DNA from: DATBQN01 sp963755825
Lineage (GTDB): Bacteria > Acidobacteriota > Thermoanaerobaculia > Multivoradales > UBA5704
Assembly (NCBI GenBank): GCA_963755825.1
Contig: CAVWLA010000003.1
Span: forward strand, 1,736,001 to 1,800,000
Direction: 5' to 3'
DNA: 64,000 nt
In this document: piece after piece, positions 55,973 to 64,000 of the stretch
Layout of the letters: the number at the start of each line of letters is the position of its first letter
Numbering within the stretch: position 1 is the first letter of the stretch
The notes under the pieces: generated by a model
What the model was told of the DNA's origin: nothing
Database searches by the model: none
The model's input: only the letters and a program-made list of their open reading frames with translations
Made by a program: the position numbers and the translations under genes

Positions 55973-56404
55973 CTAGATGCTGATGCTGTACTTCGCCGAG
56001 CCGCCGACCGGGAGCTTCAAGGTCTGCAGGGCGAGCGGGATGGTGCCGTCGACAGTCGAGGTGGCGAGGAAGACGGTGCCGCTGACGTTGTAGTCGATCA
56101 GGCCGGGGGTCTCGTTGAGGATGGTGACGGTGACGGTGTGGGGGCCGGGGGCGGGGAAGGTGCCCTGGGCTCCCTCGATGAGGCAGGTGCCGATGCAGCC
56201 GCCGATGCTCGACCAGTCGCTGCGGCCGATCTCCCGGCCGTCGAAGGAGACGGAGGCGGCGAGCAGGCTGCCGGTGCTGAAGGTATCGAGGAGCACGTTC
56301 ACCGCGAGCTGACTCTGCGGAGCCGTCGGATTGGACTTGGAGCTGCTCCCACAGGCGAGGAGGACGAGGAGCGGGAGGGCGGCGGCGCAGCGGACGATTT
56401 TCAT
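55973..56404 (-). CDS. small lipoprotein with Ig-like or pilus-type beta domain
   Basis: The 143-residue protein has a lipobox (LLVLLAC, Cys about 18), then a Ser/Pro-rich linker and a beta-rich domain with a Cys pair (GGCIGTC) in GPHTVTV-type strands. It resembles surface Ig-like lipoproteins common in this lineage. The ribosome-binding site is AAGGGGG upstream of ATG 56404. Function unknown. Confidence 0.75.
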   Translation of the reverse strand: MKIVRCAAALPLLVLLACGSSSKSNPTAPQSQLAVNVLLDTFSTGSLLAASVSFDGREIGRSDWSSIGGCIGTCLIEGAQGTFPAPGPHTVTVTILNETPGLIDYNVSGTVFLATSTVDGTIPLALQTLKLPVGGSAKYSISI

Positions 56405-56535
56405 CGGGATCCCCCTTCCAGAGCGGGCCGGCGGGGCCGTCGAAGCCCCGCGCCGCCCCGAGTTGCAGATCTCTAGAGTACGCCGAAACGGCAGGGAGGG
56501 CTCGGGCGGCTGGAGCGCTGCGGCCGCGAGCCGTT

Positions 56536-57840
56536 TCAGCCGGCGTGCTGGGGCCGGTTCCAGGCGCGGCGGAGATAGGTGGTGAGCTCGCGGAAGATGC
56601 TCCCCCGGACCTGCTTCTCGCGCAGCGAGCGCAGCGCGAGGAGGAGGACGGCGAGCCCCTCCTCGTGCATCCCCCAGCCCGCGAGCGAGCTGTGGATCTG
56701 CCCGACGATGTCGAGCGTCTCGTCGAGGCGGCCCTGGGCGGCGAAATTCTCCGCCAGGTCGATCATCATCAGGACGTACTCCTGATGGAGGCCGTAGCGG
56801 AGCAGCTCCTCGGCCGTGCCGGTGAGGATCGCCTCGGCCTCGGCGAGCCGCCCCATGCCGCGGTGGATCTTGGCCTCGAGCCAGAGGCGGCGGATCTGGG
56901 CGGCGCGGTCTCCGAAGCGGTGATAGAGCCAGCGGGACTTCTGCAGCAGCTCCTGCGCCTCTTCCGGTCGGCCGAGATCGCAGAGGAAAAACGCCGAGGT
57001 ATGCCGGATGGAGAGCTCTAGCCGGGGCTCGCGGTGACCGTCGATCAGGGCGTGGGCGTCGCGCAGCAGGGCGACGCCGCGCTCGGGATCGACGTAGCCG
57101 ATCGCCAGCGCCTCCTGGATGTTGACGCGGCCGATCATGTGCCGATCGCGCACCCTCTCGTAGATGGCGCGAGCCTTGGCGAGAACAGCGACAGCCTTGT
57201 CGAAGCGACCGAGATCGGTCAGTAGCGAGGCGGTGAGCGAATAGATGTGCGCCAGCTCGAGCCGATCGCAATCGTCTTGCTCGAGGAGGATGCGCTCCGC
57301 CAGCGCGAGCGAGCCGGCGGCGGCCTCAAAGTCGGCTGCCAGGCGCTGAGCGTTGCCGAGCGCGGCGAGAGCGGCGGTCCTGATCTCCAGGATCGTGGGC
57401 TCTCCGTAGCTGGCCCCGTCGAGCTTCTCGGCGACAGCGAGAGCGAGGCGAGCCAACTCCACAGCGTCGATCGGCTCGTCGCGTGCCCGCTCCTTGGAAA
57501 CCTCGAGGAGCCGCTCGTACAGACCATAAGTGAGGTAACTGGGGTCGTTGTTGATGCGGAGCTGGCGCTGCCGGGGGGAGAGACGCTCGAGATAGGCCCA
57601 CTGCTCGCGGGCTCGCAGCCGCTCCGACCGCGGCTCGCTCGGCCACGCTGATCTCGTGCTCATCAATCGCCAGAAGACGGCGTCGTACTCGGCCGGCGGC
57701 TCCTCGTGAGCAAAAACGTCGCTCGCGAGCTGTCGGCAGATCCGGCAACCGGACAGCAGATGCCGCAGGATCCGGTTGCGGTCCTCGCTACCCATGGAAT
57801 TGTCGAAAAAACTCCGAAGCTCGCCCCGCATCACGTGCAT
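56536..57840 (-). CDS. zinc-finger/TPR protein
   Basis: The 434-residue protein begins with a zinc-finger-like motif (HLLSGCRIC: H-x4-C-x2-C at about 27-35, resembling anti-sigma fingers) and continues with TPR-type helical repeats (from about residue 100 to the end: ALAALGNAQRLAADFEAAAGSLALAERIL and later units). There is no transmembrane segment. The ATG at 57840 is preceded by GGAGGG. The secreted micropeptide gene lies 144 bases upstream on the same strand. The combination suggests a cytoplasmic sensor or adaptor; no sigma factor is adjacent. Function unknown. Confidence 0.75.
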   Translation of the reverse strand: MHVMRGELRSFFDNSMGSEDRNRILRHLLSGCRICRQLASDVFAHEEPPAEYDAVFWRLMSTRSAWPSEPRSERLRAREQWAYLERLSPRQRQLRINNDPSYLTYGLYERLLEVSKERARDEPIDAVELARLALAVAEKLDGASYGEPTILEIRTAALAALGNAQRLAADFEAAAGSLALAERILLEQDDCDRLELAHIYSLTASLLTDLGRFDKAVAVLAKARAIYERVRDRHMIGRVNIQEALAIGYVDPERGVALLRDAHALIDGHREPRLELSIRHTSAFFLCDLGRPEEAQELLQKSRWLYHRFGDRAAQIRRLWLEAKIHRGMGRLAEAEAILTGTAEELLRYGLHQEYVLMMIDLAENFAAQGRLDETLDIVGQIHSSLAGWGMHEEGLAVLLLALRSLREKQVRGSIFRELTTYLRRAWNRPQHAG

Positions 57841-57984
57841 GGCACCCTCCGAAGGGGCTGTCGCGAATCCAGCGCGGATTCTACAACCTTGCGAAGGTAC
57901 GGAGAAGGGCTGAGCTCGGAAGACGCAAGCCTCCCCAGGGAGGGTCACTGTCCTCCCAGCCCCGAAGTCCTGATTCGAGAAGGG

Positions 57985-58275
57985 TCAGGAAGCGCCGTTG
58001 GGATCGAATCCGCCTCGGCTGTCGTCCAAGGGCGAGCTGCAACCGAACACTGAATTGGCGCTCGTTGCCTGGCAGCTGCCGTTCGAGCTGTCCGAAGCCC
58101 CGCTCGCTTTCAGACCCAACACATGGAGAATTCGGTTCAAGAAGAGCCCGACCGGAGAGGCGCTCGCTGGAGCGACATGCCGAGAACCCCGCGCAGGCTG
58201 CGCGCTCAAGGGAGCCAAGCCAAGGCTGACCACCAACACCGCGACGAAGATCACTCGACGGCTAGAGGGGCGCAT
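57985..58275 (-). CDS. secreted Cys-containing micropeptide
   Basis: The 96-residue product has a clear signal peptide (about 1-27, LAPLSAQPA) and a mature part with two Cys (GSCQATSANSVFGCSSP) and a Gly/Asp-rich end. The ATG at 58275 follows GGAAAGGTGA at good spacing. Upstream the frame is open to a GTG at 58284. It lies just before the zinc-finger/TPR gene. A disulphide-bonded secreted peptide is possible. Not recognised. Confidence 0.6.
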   Translation of the reverse strand: MRPSSRRVIFVAVLVVSLGLAPLSAQPARGSRHVAPASASPVGLFLNRILHVLGLKASGASDSSNGSCQATSANSVFGCSSPLDDSRGGFDPNGAS

Positions 58276-58432
58276 GAGCGTCACCTTTCCGAGGATCGCG
58301 ACCGGCTCTCAGATCCGATCAGTCTCCCCCTGGGTTTTCTGGATCTTCGTCTGCCAGCACCCGTCGGATTCATGCAACCGGAGGTATACAGAGGCCTGTG
58401 CGGCGCGGCTGCCAGGCGCTCGCCTCGGCTCG

Positions 58433-59536
58433 CTAGCCCGCCGGCAGGAGGTGTCCGCGCCCGGCGCGGAGACGCATCCACACCGCGCTGCCCTCGACCG
58501 GCGCGCTGCCCGGAGGCAGGTGGGCGAGGAGCTCTTCTCCGTCGGCGAGGCGCAGGACGGTGCGGTCGTAGGCGCCGAGACCGCGCGCGGCGACGACGGC
58601 CGCTCGGACGCCGGGCCCGGCGGCGCTCGCCGCGTCGAGCCCGTCGGGCGCCGCGATCTGCAGATCCTCGGGCCGCACGAGGAGCGTCCCCCGGCGCTGG
58701 GCGGAAGCGGCGGGCAGCTCGACCGTCCCCAGCGGTGTCGCGAGACGCAGCATGCCGCCCGCCGCGCCCACCACCTCCGCCGCCAGCAGGTTCGCCTCGC
58801 CGAGGAAGCCGGCGACGAAGGCGTCGGCCGGACGGCGGTAGAGGTCGAGCGGCGACCCCTGCTGCCCGATACGGCCGCGGTCGAGGACGACGAGATGATC
58901 GGCGAGGAGCATCGCCTCCTCCTGATCGTGGGTGACGTAGAAGACCGTCGTCGCCAGGCGGCCGAGGAGGGCCGCGAGCTCGGCGCGGACGGTTCGGCGC
59001 AGGCGCGCGTCGAGCGCCGAGAGCGGCTCGTCGAGGAGGAGGAGGGCCGGGCGCGGCGCGATCGCCCGCGCCACCGCCACCCGTTGCTGCTCGCCGCCGG
59101 AGAGCGCCGTCGGCCGGCGATCGAGGAGCGGCTCGATGGCGAGGAGCTGTGCCGCGTCGCGCACCCGCCGCGCCACCTCCGCCGCCGGATCGCCAGCTCC
59201 CGCGCCGCCGGCGAGGGCGCGCCGGCCGCGCGCGCTGCGCAGGCCGAAGGCGAGGTTCTCGGCGACGGTGAGGTGCGGGAAGAGGGCGTAGGACTGGAAG
59301 ACGACGCCGACGTCGCGCCGCTCGGTGGGCGTCGCCGCGACGTCGCGCCCGTCGAAGAGCACCGCGCCGCGCGCCGGCGCGAGGAGGCCGGCGAGGATGC
59401 CGAGGAGGGTCGACTTCCCCGAGCCCGAGGGGCCGATCACCACCGTGATCTGGCCTTCCGGGAGCGCCAGCGAGACGCCGTCGAGGACCGGCGCGCGATC
59501 GTAGGAGAAGGCGATCTCCCGCAGCTCGACCCTCAT
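58433..59536 (-). CDS. ABC importer ATPase with TOBE-like C-terminus
   Basis: The 367-residue protein has Walker A GPSGSGKST, the Q-loop region VVFQSYALFP, signature LSGGEQQRVAVARA, Walker B LLLLDEPLSALD and His-loop VTHDQEEA, then a C-terminal regulatory domain (about 240-367, VRPEDLQ) of the TOBE type. This is the PotA/FbpC/CysA group energising a binding-protein-dependent importer. It follows the second permease by 53 bases. Confidence 0.93.
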   Translation of the reverse strand: MRVELREIAFSYDRAPVLDGVSLALPEGQITVVIGPSGSGKSTLLGILAGLLAPARGAVLFDGRDVAATPTERRDVGVVFQSYALFPHLTVAENLAFGLRSARGRRALAGGAGAGDPAAEVARRVRDAAQLLAIEPLLDRRPTALSGGEQQRVAVARAIAPRPALLLLDEPLSALDARLRRTVRAELAALLGRLATTVFYVTHDQEEAMLLADHLVVLDRGRIGQQGSPLDLYRRPADAFVAGFLGEANLLAAEVVGAAGGMLRLATPLGTVELPAASAQRRGTLLVRPEDLQIAAPDGLDAASAAGPGVRAAVVAARGLGAYDRTVLRLADGEELLAHLPPGSAPVEGSAVWMRLRAGRGHLLPAG

Positions 59537-59589
59537 CGCGCGCCACCCGCGATCCGGCAGCGGAGGAAGGCTCGCCACGACATCGGGCG

Positions 59590-60411
59590 CTAGGCCTGGA
59601 GCCCGCGGTGGAAGGCATCGCCGCCGAGGGCCTGGATGGCCCATAGCGCCGGCGCCACCGGCAGCAGGAAAACGATCGTCGCCGCGGCGGCGACCGGGAA
59701 GGAGTTGGTGGTGTAGGTCGCGTAGAGCGCCGCCGGAAAGGTCTGCAGCAGCGGCGTCGCGAGGAGGAACGAGGCGTTGAACTCGCCCCAGGAGACGGCG
59801 AAAACGAGGAGCGCCGAGAGCACCAGGGCGGGCCGGAGGAGCGGCACGACGATCCGCCGCGCCACCTCTCGCGGCGGCGCGCCGAGGGTCCGCGCCGCGG
59901 CCTCGAGAGCGCCCAGGTCGGGCTCGCGCCCCGCCGCGGAGTTGCCGACCGTCTTCACCACCAGCGGCACGCTGTAGGCGAGGTGGCCGGCGGCGAGGAG
60001 GACGAAGCGCGGCAGGCCGCCGGCCGTCTCGATGAGGGCGACGGCGAGGGCGATGCCGGGGATGGCGAGCGGCGTCAGGGCGGCCGCCTCGAGGGCCCGC
60101 GAGCCGCGGAAGGGGCGGCGGCGGAAGGCGTAGGCGGCGGGCGCGCCGAGGGCGAGGGCGAGCGGCACCACCACCGCCACCAGCTCCGCCGAATGGACCA
60201 GCGCGCCGCCCCAGATCGCCAGCACGTAGCGGAAGAGCGCTCCGCTCCCCACCACCGCGGCGCCCTCGGAGCGCTGCCCGTACCACTCGGAATGCCAGAA
60301 GGCGCCGGTCACCATCACCGCGAGCGGAAAGGCCAGCGCGAGGGCCGCCGCGGCGGTCGCCGCGATGCCCGCCCGGCGCGGCCAGCCGCCGCGGTGCCCG
60401 GCCGCGCTCAC
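59590..60411 (-). CDS. ABC importer permease, second
   Basis: The 273-residue membrane protein has six hydrophobic helices and the cytoplasmic EAA-type loop (LEAAARTLGAPPREVARRIVVPLLRPAL). It starts at GTG 60411, overlapping the upstream permease stop by 4 bases (GTGA). With the first permease it forms the channel of the importer. Confidence 0.9.
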   Translation of the reverse strand: MSAAGHRGGWPRRAGIAATAAAALALAFPLAVMVTGAFWHSEWYGQRSEGAAVVGSGALFRYVLAIWGGALVHSAELVAVVVPLALALGAPAAYAFRRRPFRGSRALEAAALTPLAIPGIALAVALIETAGGLPRFVLLAAGHLAYSVPLVVKTVGNSAAGREPDLGALEAAARTLGAPPREVARRIVVPLLRPALVLSALLVFAVSWGEFNASFLLATPLLQTFPAALYATYTTNSFPVAAAATIVFLLPVAPALWAIQALGGDAFHRGLQA

Positions 60412-61247
60412 TCGGTGCCGCCTCCCAGCAGGCGATCGGCGGCGAGGGTGAGCACGGCGAGGGCGATGCAGAGCGCGCCGGCGACGGCGTCGTCGAGGAA
60501 TCCCACCAGCTCGGTGTAGACCTCGAGCGGGGCCACGGTGAAGCGGCGGGCGAGGAGGAGAGCGACGCCGAAGGAGCCCATCGAGGCCGAGAAGGTGACC
60601 GCGACGGTGGCGCGAAGGGCGGGCGCGAGGAGCGGCAGGGCGATCTTCCGAAGGCGCTCGAGCGGCTCGGCGCCGAGGGTGCGCGCCGCCTGCATGAGCT
60701 CCCAGGGGAAGCGGTGGAAGGACGATTCGAGCGTCACCACCGCCCGCGGCACCTCGAAGTAGAGATAGGCGAGGAAGAGGCCGGCGACCGTGTAGGCCGA
60801 GCCGGCGAAGAGCGCGCGGCCGGTGACCCACTGGGCGAGCTGCGGCAGGGCGCCGACGCGGCCGAGGACGACGACCATGAGGAAGCCGACGAGGACGCCC
60901 GAAAAGGTGAGCGGCAGGGTGATCGCGGCGCGCAGCAGGCGCGCGCCGGCGAAGCGCTGGCGGGCGAGGGTCCAGGCGGGGAGGATCGAGAGGGCCACGG
61001 CGGCGAGCGCCGCCGCGGCCGAGAGCGCCAGCGAATTGACCAGCGACGTGCGGTAGCGGCCAGCGCCGAGGACCGCCGCGAGGGCGGCCGGCGAGCGGAG
61101 AGCGGCGGCGGCGAGACGGACGAGCGGCCAGGCGACGAGCGCGGCGAGGAAGAGCGCCAGCGGCAGCGCGAGGAGCGCTCCCGAGGCTCCGGCTCTCCTC
61201 ACCCCGCCGCCGGTTCGGCCGGCCGCTCCGCCCGCGCTACCGCCCAC
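60408..61247 (-). CDS. ABC importer permease, first
   Basis: The 279-residue membrane protein has six or more hydrophobic helices and the EAA loop (LMQAARTLGAEPLERLRKIALPLLAPAL). It overlaps the binding-protein gene by 11 bases at its start and the second permease by 4 bases at its end. The heterodimeric permease pair fits Fe3+-, thiamine- or polyamine-type importers. Confidence 0.9.
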   Translation of the reverse strand: MGGSAGGAAGRTGGGVRRAGASGALLALPLALFLAALVAWPLVRLAAAALRSPAALAAVLGAGRYRTSLVNSLALSAAAALAAVALSILPAWTLARQRFAGARLLRAAITLPLTFSGVLVGFLMVVVLGRVGALPQLAQWVTGRALFAGSAYTVAGLFLAYLYFEVPRAVVTLESSFHRFPWELMQAARTLGAEPLERLRKIALPLLAPALRATVAVTFSASMGSFGVALLLARRFTVAPLEVYTELVGFLDDAVAGALCIALAVLTLAADRLLGGGTE

Positions 61248-62289
61248 TGCCGCGGATCTCGTCCACCCAGGCTTTCTTCAGGGCGTCGGCGGCCCCCGCC
61301 ATCTTCGCGAGATCGAGCGAGCGGGCCCGCGCATACTCGCTCTCGGGGAGGAACCTGGCGGCGATCGCGGCGGGCAGCGTGCCGGCGACGACGGGCTTGA
61401 AGTAGGCCTTGGCAAACTCCGCCTGCGCAGGCTTGGTCAGCAGCCAGTCGAAGTAGCGCTCGGTCTCCTCCCGGTGCGGCGCTCCCTTCGCCATCCCCAT
61501 CACCAGCGGCATGGTGAAGGTTCCCTCCCGCGGGATCACCACCTCGACCGGCCCACCGTCGACGTGGCGCATCTTGTAACCGTTGCCGTCGGCGTTGATC
61601 CAGATCGGGATCTCGCCGCGGAGGACGGCGTTGTAGACCGACTCGCGCGGATAGGAGGAGACGTTGGCGTCGAGCTTCTTGAGGTAGGCGAGGCCGGGCT
61701 TGAAATTGGTCTCGCTGCCCCCCATCAGCTGGTTGAGGCCGTAGATCAGCGTGTACGAGGTGCCGCCCCAGCTCGGATCGTCGTAGGCGATCTTCCCCTT
61801 GTAGATCGGCTTCAGCAGATCCTGCCACGAGCGCGGCACCGGCGCGCCGCCGAGCGCCTTGGTATTGACGACGAGGGCGATGGCGCTGGTGTGGACGGTC
61901 CACCAGAGGCCGCCGGGATCCTTGAGATCAGCCGGGATCAGCTCCCAGCCCTTCGGTTTGTAGGGCTGGTGGAGCCCCTTCTCCGCCGCCTGGAAGCCGA
62001 TGGCGCCGGAGTAGTAGGCGCAGTCGGCGACGGGGTGGTCCCTCTCCTTCTCGAGCGCCGCGAGGGCGATCGACGAGCCCTTGGGGTCGGGCGGCACGGT
62101 GACGCCGGCGACCTGCTTGTAGAGGGCGGTGACGCCGCCCCAGTTGGCGTAGTTGGGGATGCAGTCGTACTGGATGACGACCTTCTCCGCGGCGGCCGCG
62201 GGAGCGACCGCGGCCACCAGCGAGAGAAGGGCGACGGCAGCCGTCCGAGCGGCACGGGCGAGCCTGAACGATTTCGCTGAGCGATGCAC
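61237..62289 (-). CDS. ABC importer substrate-binding protein
   Basis: The 350-residue protein has a signal peptide (about 1-33, AAAAEK) and a two-lobed type-1 extracellular solute-binding fold of the PotD/FbpA/ThiB group (KVVIQYDCIPNYANWGG near the start, PRSWQDLLKPIYKGKIAYDDPSWGGTSYTLIYGLNQ, ending AFAKAYFKP and KKAWVDEI). It starts at GTG 62289 with TAGGAGACACC just upstream. The ligand could be iron, polyamine, phosphonate or thiamine; sequence does not decide. It follows the porin gene by 8 bases. Confidence 0.88.
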   Translation of the reverse strand: MHRSAKSFRLARAARTAAVALLSLVAAVAPAAAAEKVVIQYDCIPNYANWGGVTALYKQVAGVTVPPDPKGSSIALAALEKERDHPVADCAYYSGAIGFQAAEKGLHQPYKPKGWELIPADLKDPGGLWWTVHTSAIALVVNTKALGGAPVPRSWQDLLKPIYKGKIAYDDPSWGGTSYTLIYGLNQLMGGSETNFKPGLAYLKKLDANVSSYPRESVYNAVLRGEIPIWINADGNGYKMRHVDGGPVEVVIPREGTFTMPLVMGMAKGAPHREETERYFDWLLTKPAQAEFAKAYFKPVVAGTLPAAIAARFLPESEYARARSLDLAKMAGAADALKKAWVDEIRGSGR

Positions 62290-62297
62290 GGTGTCTC

Positions 62298-63404
62298 CTA
62301 GAAGCTGTCGTGGAGAACGAGGTTGTAGCTCTTGTCGATGAAGGTGTCGGGGCCGTGCTCGGGCTCGCTCTTCCACCAGTCGTACTCGACGATCAGATCG
62401 AGCTTGTCGCGCAGGGTGACCACCGCGCCGGGCACCAGCTCGACCTCGGTCGCCTTGAGGTCGGTGTAGTCGACCTGGCTGTAGTTGACGCGCAGGTTGA
62501 GGCGCGGCAGCGCCTGCCAGCGGACGCCGGCGAGGAGGTAGGTGCCGTCGAGGTAGCCGAGGCGGAGGTCGGGGGTCAGCTCGGGCTTGATGCCGTTCTG
62601 CTTCAGCAGCTCGACGTAAGCGATCGCGGGGCCCCAGGTGAGGGTGCCGTCGACGGCGGCCTGCGCCAGCGAGAAGCTCGGCGTCGCGGCGCCGCCGGTG
62701 CGCTCGATGCGGCCGGAGAGACCGGAGAGACCGAGGGCGAACGAGCGGCCGGCGCCCAGCGACCAGGTGGGGACGAGGCGGGCGGTCACCGTGTCACGCT
62801 GCATCGCGGTGGGGTCGCTCTCGACGTCGCGGCCGGGGAGCGAGCCGGCGACGTGGTCGTTGTTGGCGAAGTATTGGGCGGAGTAGTCGAGCCCGAAGCG
62901 CGGGGTGACGGCGCGCTTGCCGACCAGCTCGACCCCGTAGTCCGGGTTGAGCTTCAGGCCGTTGAAGTACTGCACGTTGCCGAAGAACGAGTCGTCCCAG
63001 AGGACGCCGACCTTGCGGTAGAACTTGCCGGCGTGGACATCGCCCACCGGCGTCTTCGCCCACACGTACGCCTCCTGGAACCAGACGTCGGAGACGAAGT
63101 ACGAGCGCAGCTTGGAGTCGCGGGCGCGCGTCTGCACGTGGAGACCGTAGCTCTTGTCGGTCGACGCGGCATCGATGTTCAACAGGAAGGCGTAGATCTC
63201 GAACTTCTGGTCGGCGCCCTTCAGATCGGGCAGGTATTCGAAGAGATAGATGCCGCCGGAGAGGTCGAAGGTACCGGCCGGGGCGCGCACGGAGAGGGCG
63301 GGCGCCGGCTCGTCGGCGCGGGCGGCGAGCGCCGAGAGGGCGAGCAGGATCGACAGCAGGCCGGCGGCGCCTGGAAGGGGCGAGACGCGGGACGGACGGA
63401 GCAA
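62298..63404 (-). CDS. outer-membrane porin-like protein of the ABC operon
   Basis: The 368-residue protein has a signal peptide (about 1-31, AARADEP) and a beta-barrel pattern with aromatic-rich strands, ending in Phe (LHDSF). It is similar in type to the porin at 46.1 kb but not identical. The TTG at 63404 is chosen because GAGGAGG lies 6 bases upstream; an ATG at 63434 is less well placed. Its position in front of the binding protein suggests it admits the same solute through the outer membrane. Confidence 0.8.
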   Translation of the reverse strand: MLRPSRVSPLPGAAGLLSILLALSALAARADEPAPALSVRAPAGTFDLSGGIYLFEYLPDLKGADQKFEIYAFLLNIDAASTDKSYGLHVQTRARDSKLRSYFVSDVWFQEAYVWAKTPVGDVHAGKFYRKVGVLWDDSFFGNVQYFNGLKLNPDYGVELVGKRAVTPRFGLDYSAQYFANNDHVAGSLPGRDVESDPTAMQRDTVTARLVPTWSLGAGRSFALGLSGLSGRIERTGGAATPSFSLAQAAVDGTLTWGPAIAYVELLKQNGIKPELTPDLRLGYLDGTYLLAGVRWQALPRLNLRVNYSQVDYTDLKATEVELVPGAVVTLRDKLDLIVEYDWWKSEPEHGPDTFIDKSYNLVLHDSF

Positions 63405-63469
63405 GGCAAACCTCCTCGGCGGAGCCGGAGGCATCCGCGCGGAACCAGCTTTCGATGACGACGGCGAGG

Positions 63470-64000
63470 TCAGCGGGCGAGCGCGCCGGCTGGCGGCGGC
63501 CCGCGCGTCGCGCGGCTGGCGGCGAGGAGGAGCGACGAGATGCGGCTTCGCCGGGTGGCCCAGCCGCTGGCGAGCGGCGCCACCGGCAACAGGCGGAGGA
63601 TCCAGCGCCGGAGGTCCGCCGGCAGCTCGCCGCCGAGGAGCGCCGCGAGATCGCCCGGCGCGTCGAGATCGGCGAGCGGCGACAGAACGGCGGCGTGCGC
63701 GTCGCGGGCGCGCAGCTCGGCGAAGACGCTCGCACGGCACCAGGCGATGCCGGCGAGGAGATCGGAGCTGGCCGGCTTGCAGCCGAGGAGGTAGACGCCG
63801 CCGTCGGGCGACGGGCCGAGGACGGTGCGGTGTCTCGCCAGGAGGTCGAAGGCGCGCGCCAGCAACGCCGCGCCGAGCTGCGGCACGTCGCCCGGCACCG
63901 CGACGATCTCTTCGTAGCCGCGGGCGAGCGCGTCGGCGAAGGCGTTCTCCAGCCGCTCGCCGAAGCTGCCGCCGCGCTGGGGGAGGGAGGGCAGGCCGGG
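63470..64000 (-). CDS. DUF2064/TIGR04282-type glycosyltransferase, 5' end beyond window
   Basis: The last 177 codons of a gene whose start lies outside the window. The fragment shows QRGGSFGERLENAFADAL and AVPGDVPQL, then VLGPSPDGGVYLLG, and IAWCRASVFAELRARDAHAAV...LADLDAPGDL, matching DUF2064/TIGR04282 proteins (nucleotidyltransferase/glycosyltransferase-A-like, often noted near arsenosugar biosynthesis). It is upstream of the porin on the same strand, 65 bases away. The role here is unclear. Confidence 0.82.
   Translation of the reverse strand, partial: PGLPSLPQRGGSFGERLENAFADALARGYEEIVAVPGDVPQLGAALLARAFDLLARHRTVLGPSPDGGVYLLGCKPASSDLLAGIAWCRASVFAELRARDAHAAVLSPLADLDAPGDLAALLGGELPADLRRWILRLLPVAPLASGWATRRSRISSLLLAASRATRGPPPAGALAR

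Overview
This is a 64 kb chromosomal window from a very GC-rich (about 70% or more by eye), Gram-negative-type bacterium. Porins, lipoproteins, Tat-type signals and a DUF1501/DUF1800 pair, an rpsU-mutS2-dnaG-rpoD order, and abundant zinc-finger/TPR regulators fit Acidobacteriota or a related lineage best. That placement is inference. There is no rRNA, CRISPR array, transposase or phage structural gene. Three tRNA genes are present (Asn-GTT, Ser-GCT, Gln-CTG), each with a readable sigma-70 promoter.

Layout. 0-6.6 kb: a Tat-exported HisC-like aminotransferase, a DUF1501/DUF1800 pair, a hot-dog-fold protein and a secreted protein. 6.6-8.5 kb: a lower-GC patch with one TIR-domain gene, bracketed by copies of a short interspersed repeat. 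8.5-18 kb: alpha-hydroxyacid oxidase, flavin monooxygenase with an NTF2-like partner, UbiX, an HtrA protease, an M16 peptidase pair, an unknown gene and a GNAT. 18-29 kb: a cell-shape cluster on the minus strand (FecR-domain protein, MreB, MreC, MreD, PBP2, RodA) running into RNase G and a kinase-glycosidase fusion. 29-36 kb: rpsU, mutS2, dnaG, rpoD and tRNA-Asn on the plus strand. 36-48 kb: amidohydrolase, AmrS-like radical SAM enzyme, a foreign-looking insertion beside a DUF1801 gene, gltX, an aldehyde dehydrogenase, tRNA-Ser, a porin/metal-transporter/lipoprotein group and an orphan type II thioesterase. 48-53 kb: an apparent minus-strand operon of ECF sigma factor, zinc-finger anti-sigma factor, two microproteins and a TPR-CHAT (caspase-like) protein. 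53-58 kb: MscS channel, glutamate dehydrogenase, tRNA-Gln, lipoprotein, and a secreted micropeptide upstream of a zinc-finger/TPR protein. 58-64 kb: porin plus binding-protein-dependent ABC importer operon, then the end of a DUF2064 gene that runs off the window.

The most interesting observations are (1) the sigma/anti-sigma/two-microprotein/CHAT cassette at 48.1-52.8 kb, a candidate stress- or death-type signalling module; (2) the 1.37 kb low-GC cargo at 39.4-40.75 kb flanked by 95-bp, roughly 93% identical copies of the 3' end of a DUF1801 gene, as left by site-specific integration into a gene end; (3) the TIR protein with two tandem beta-rich repeats in an atypical island; and (4) a sugar-kinase-like domain fused to a glycosidase-like domain directly behind RNase G.
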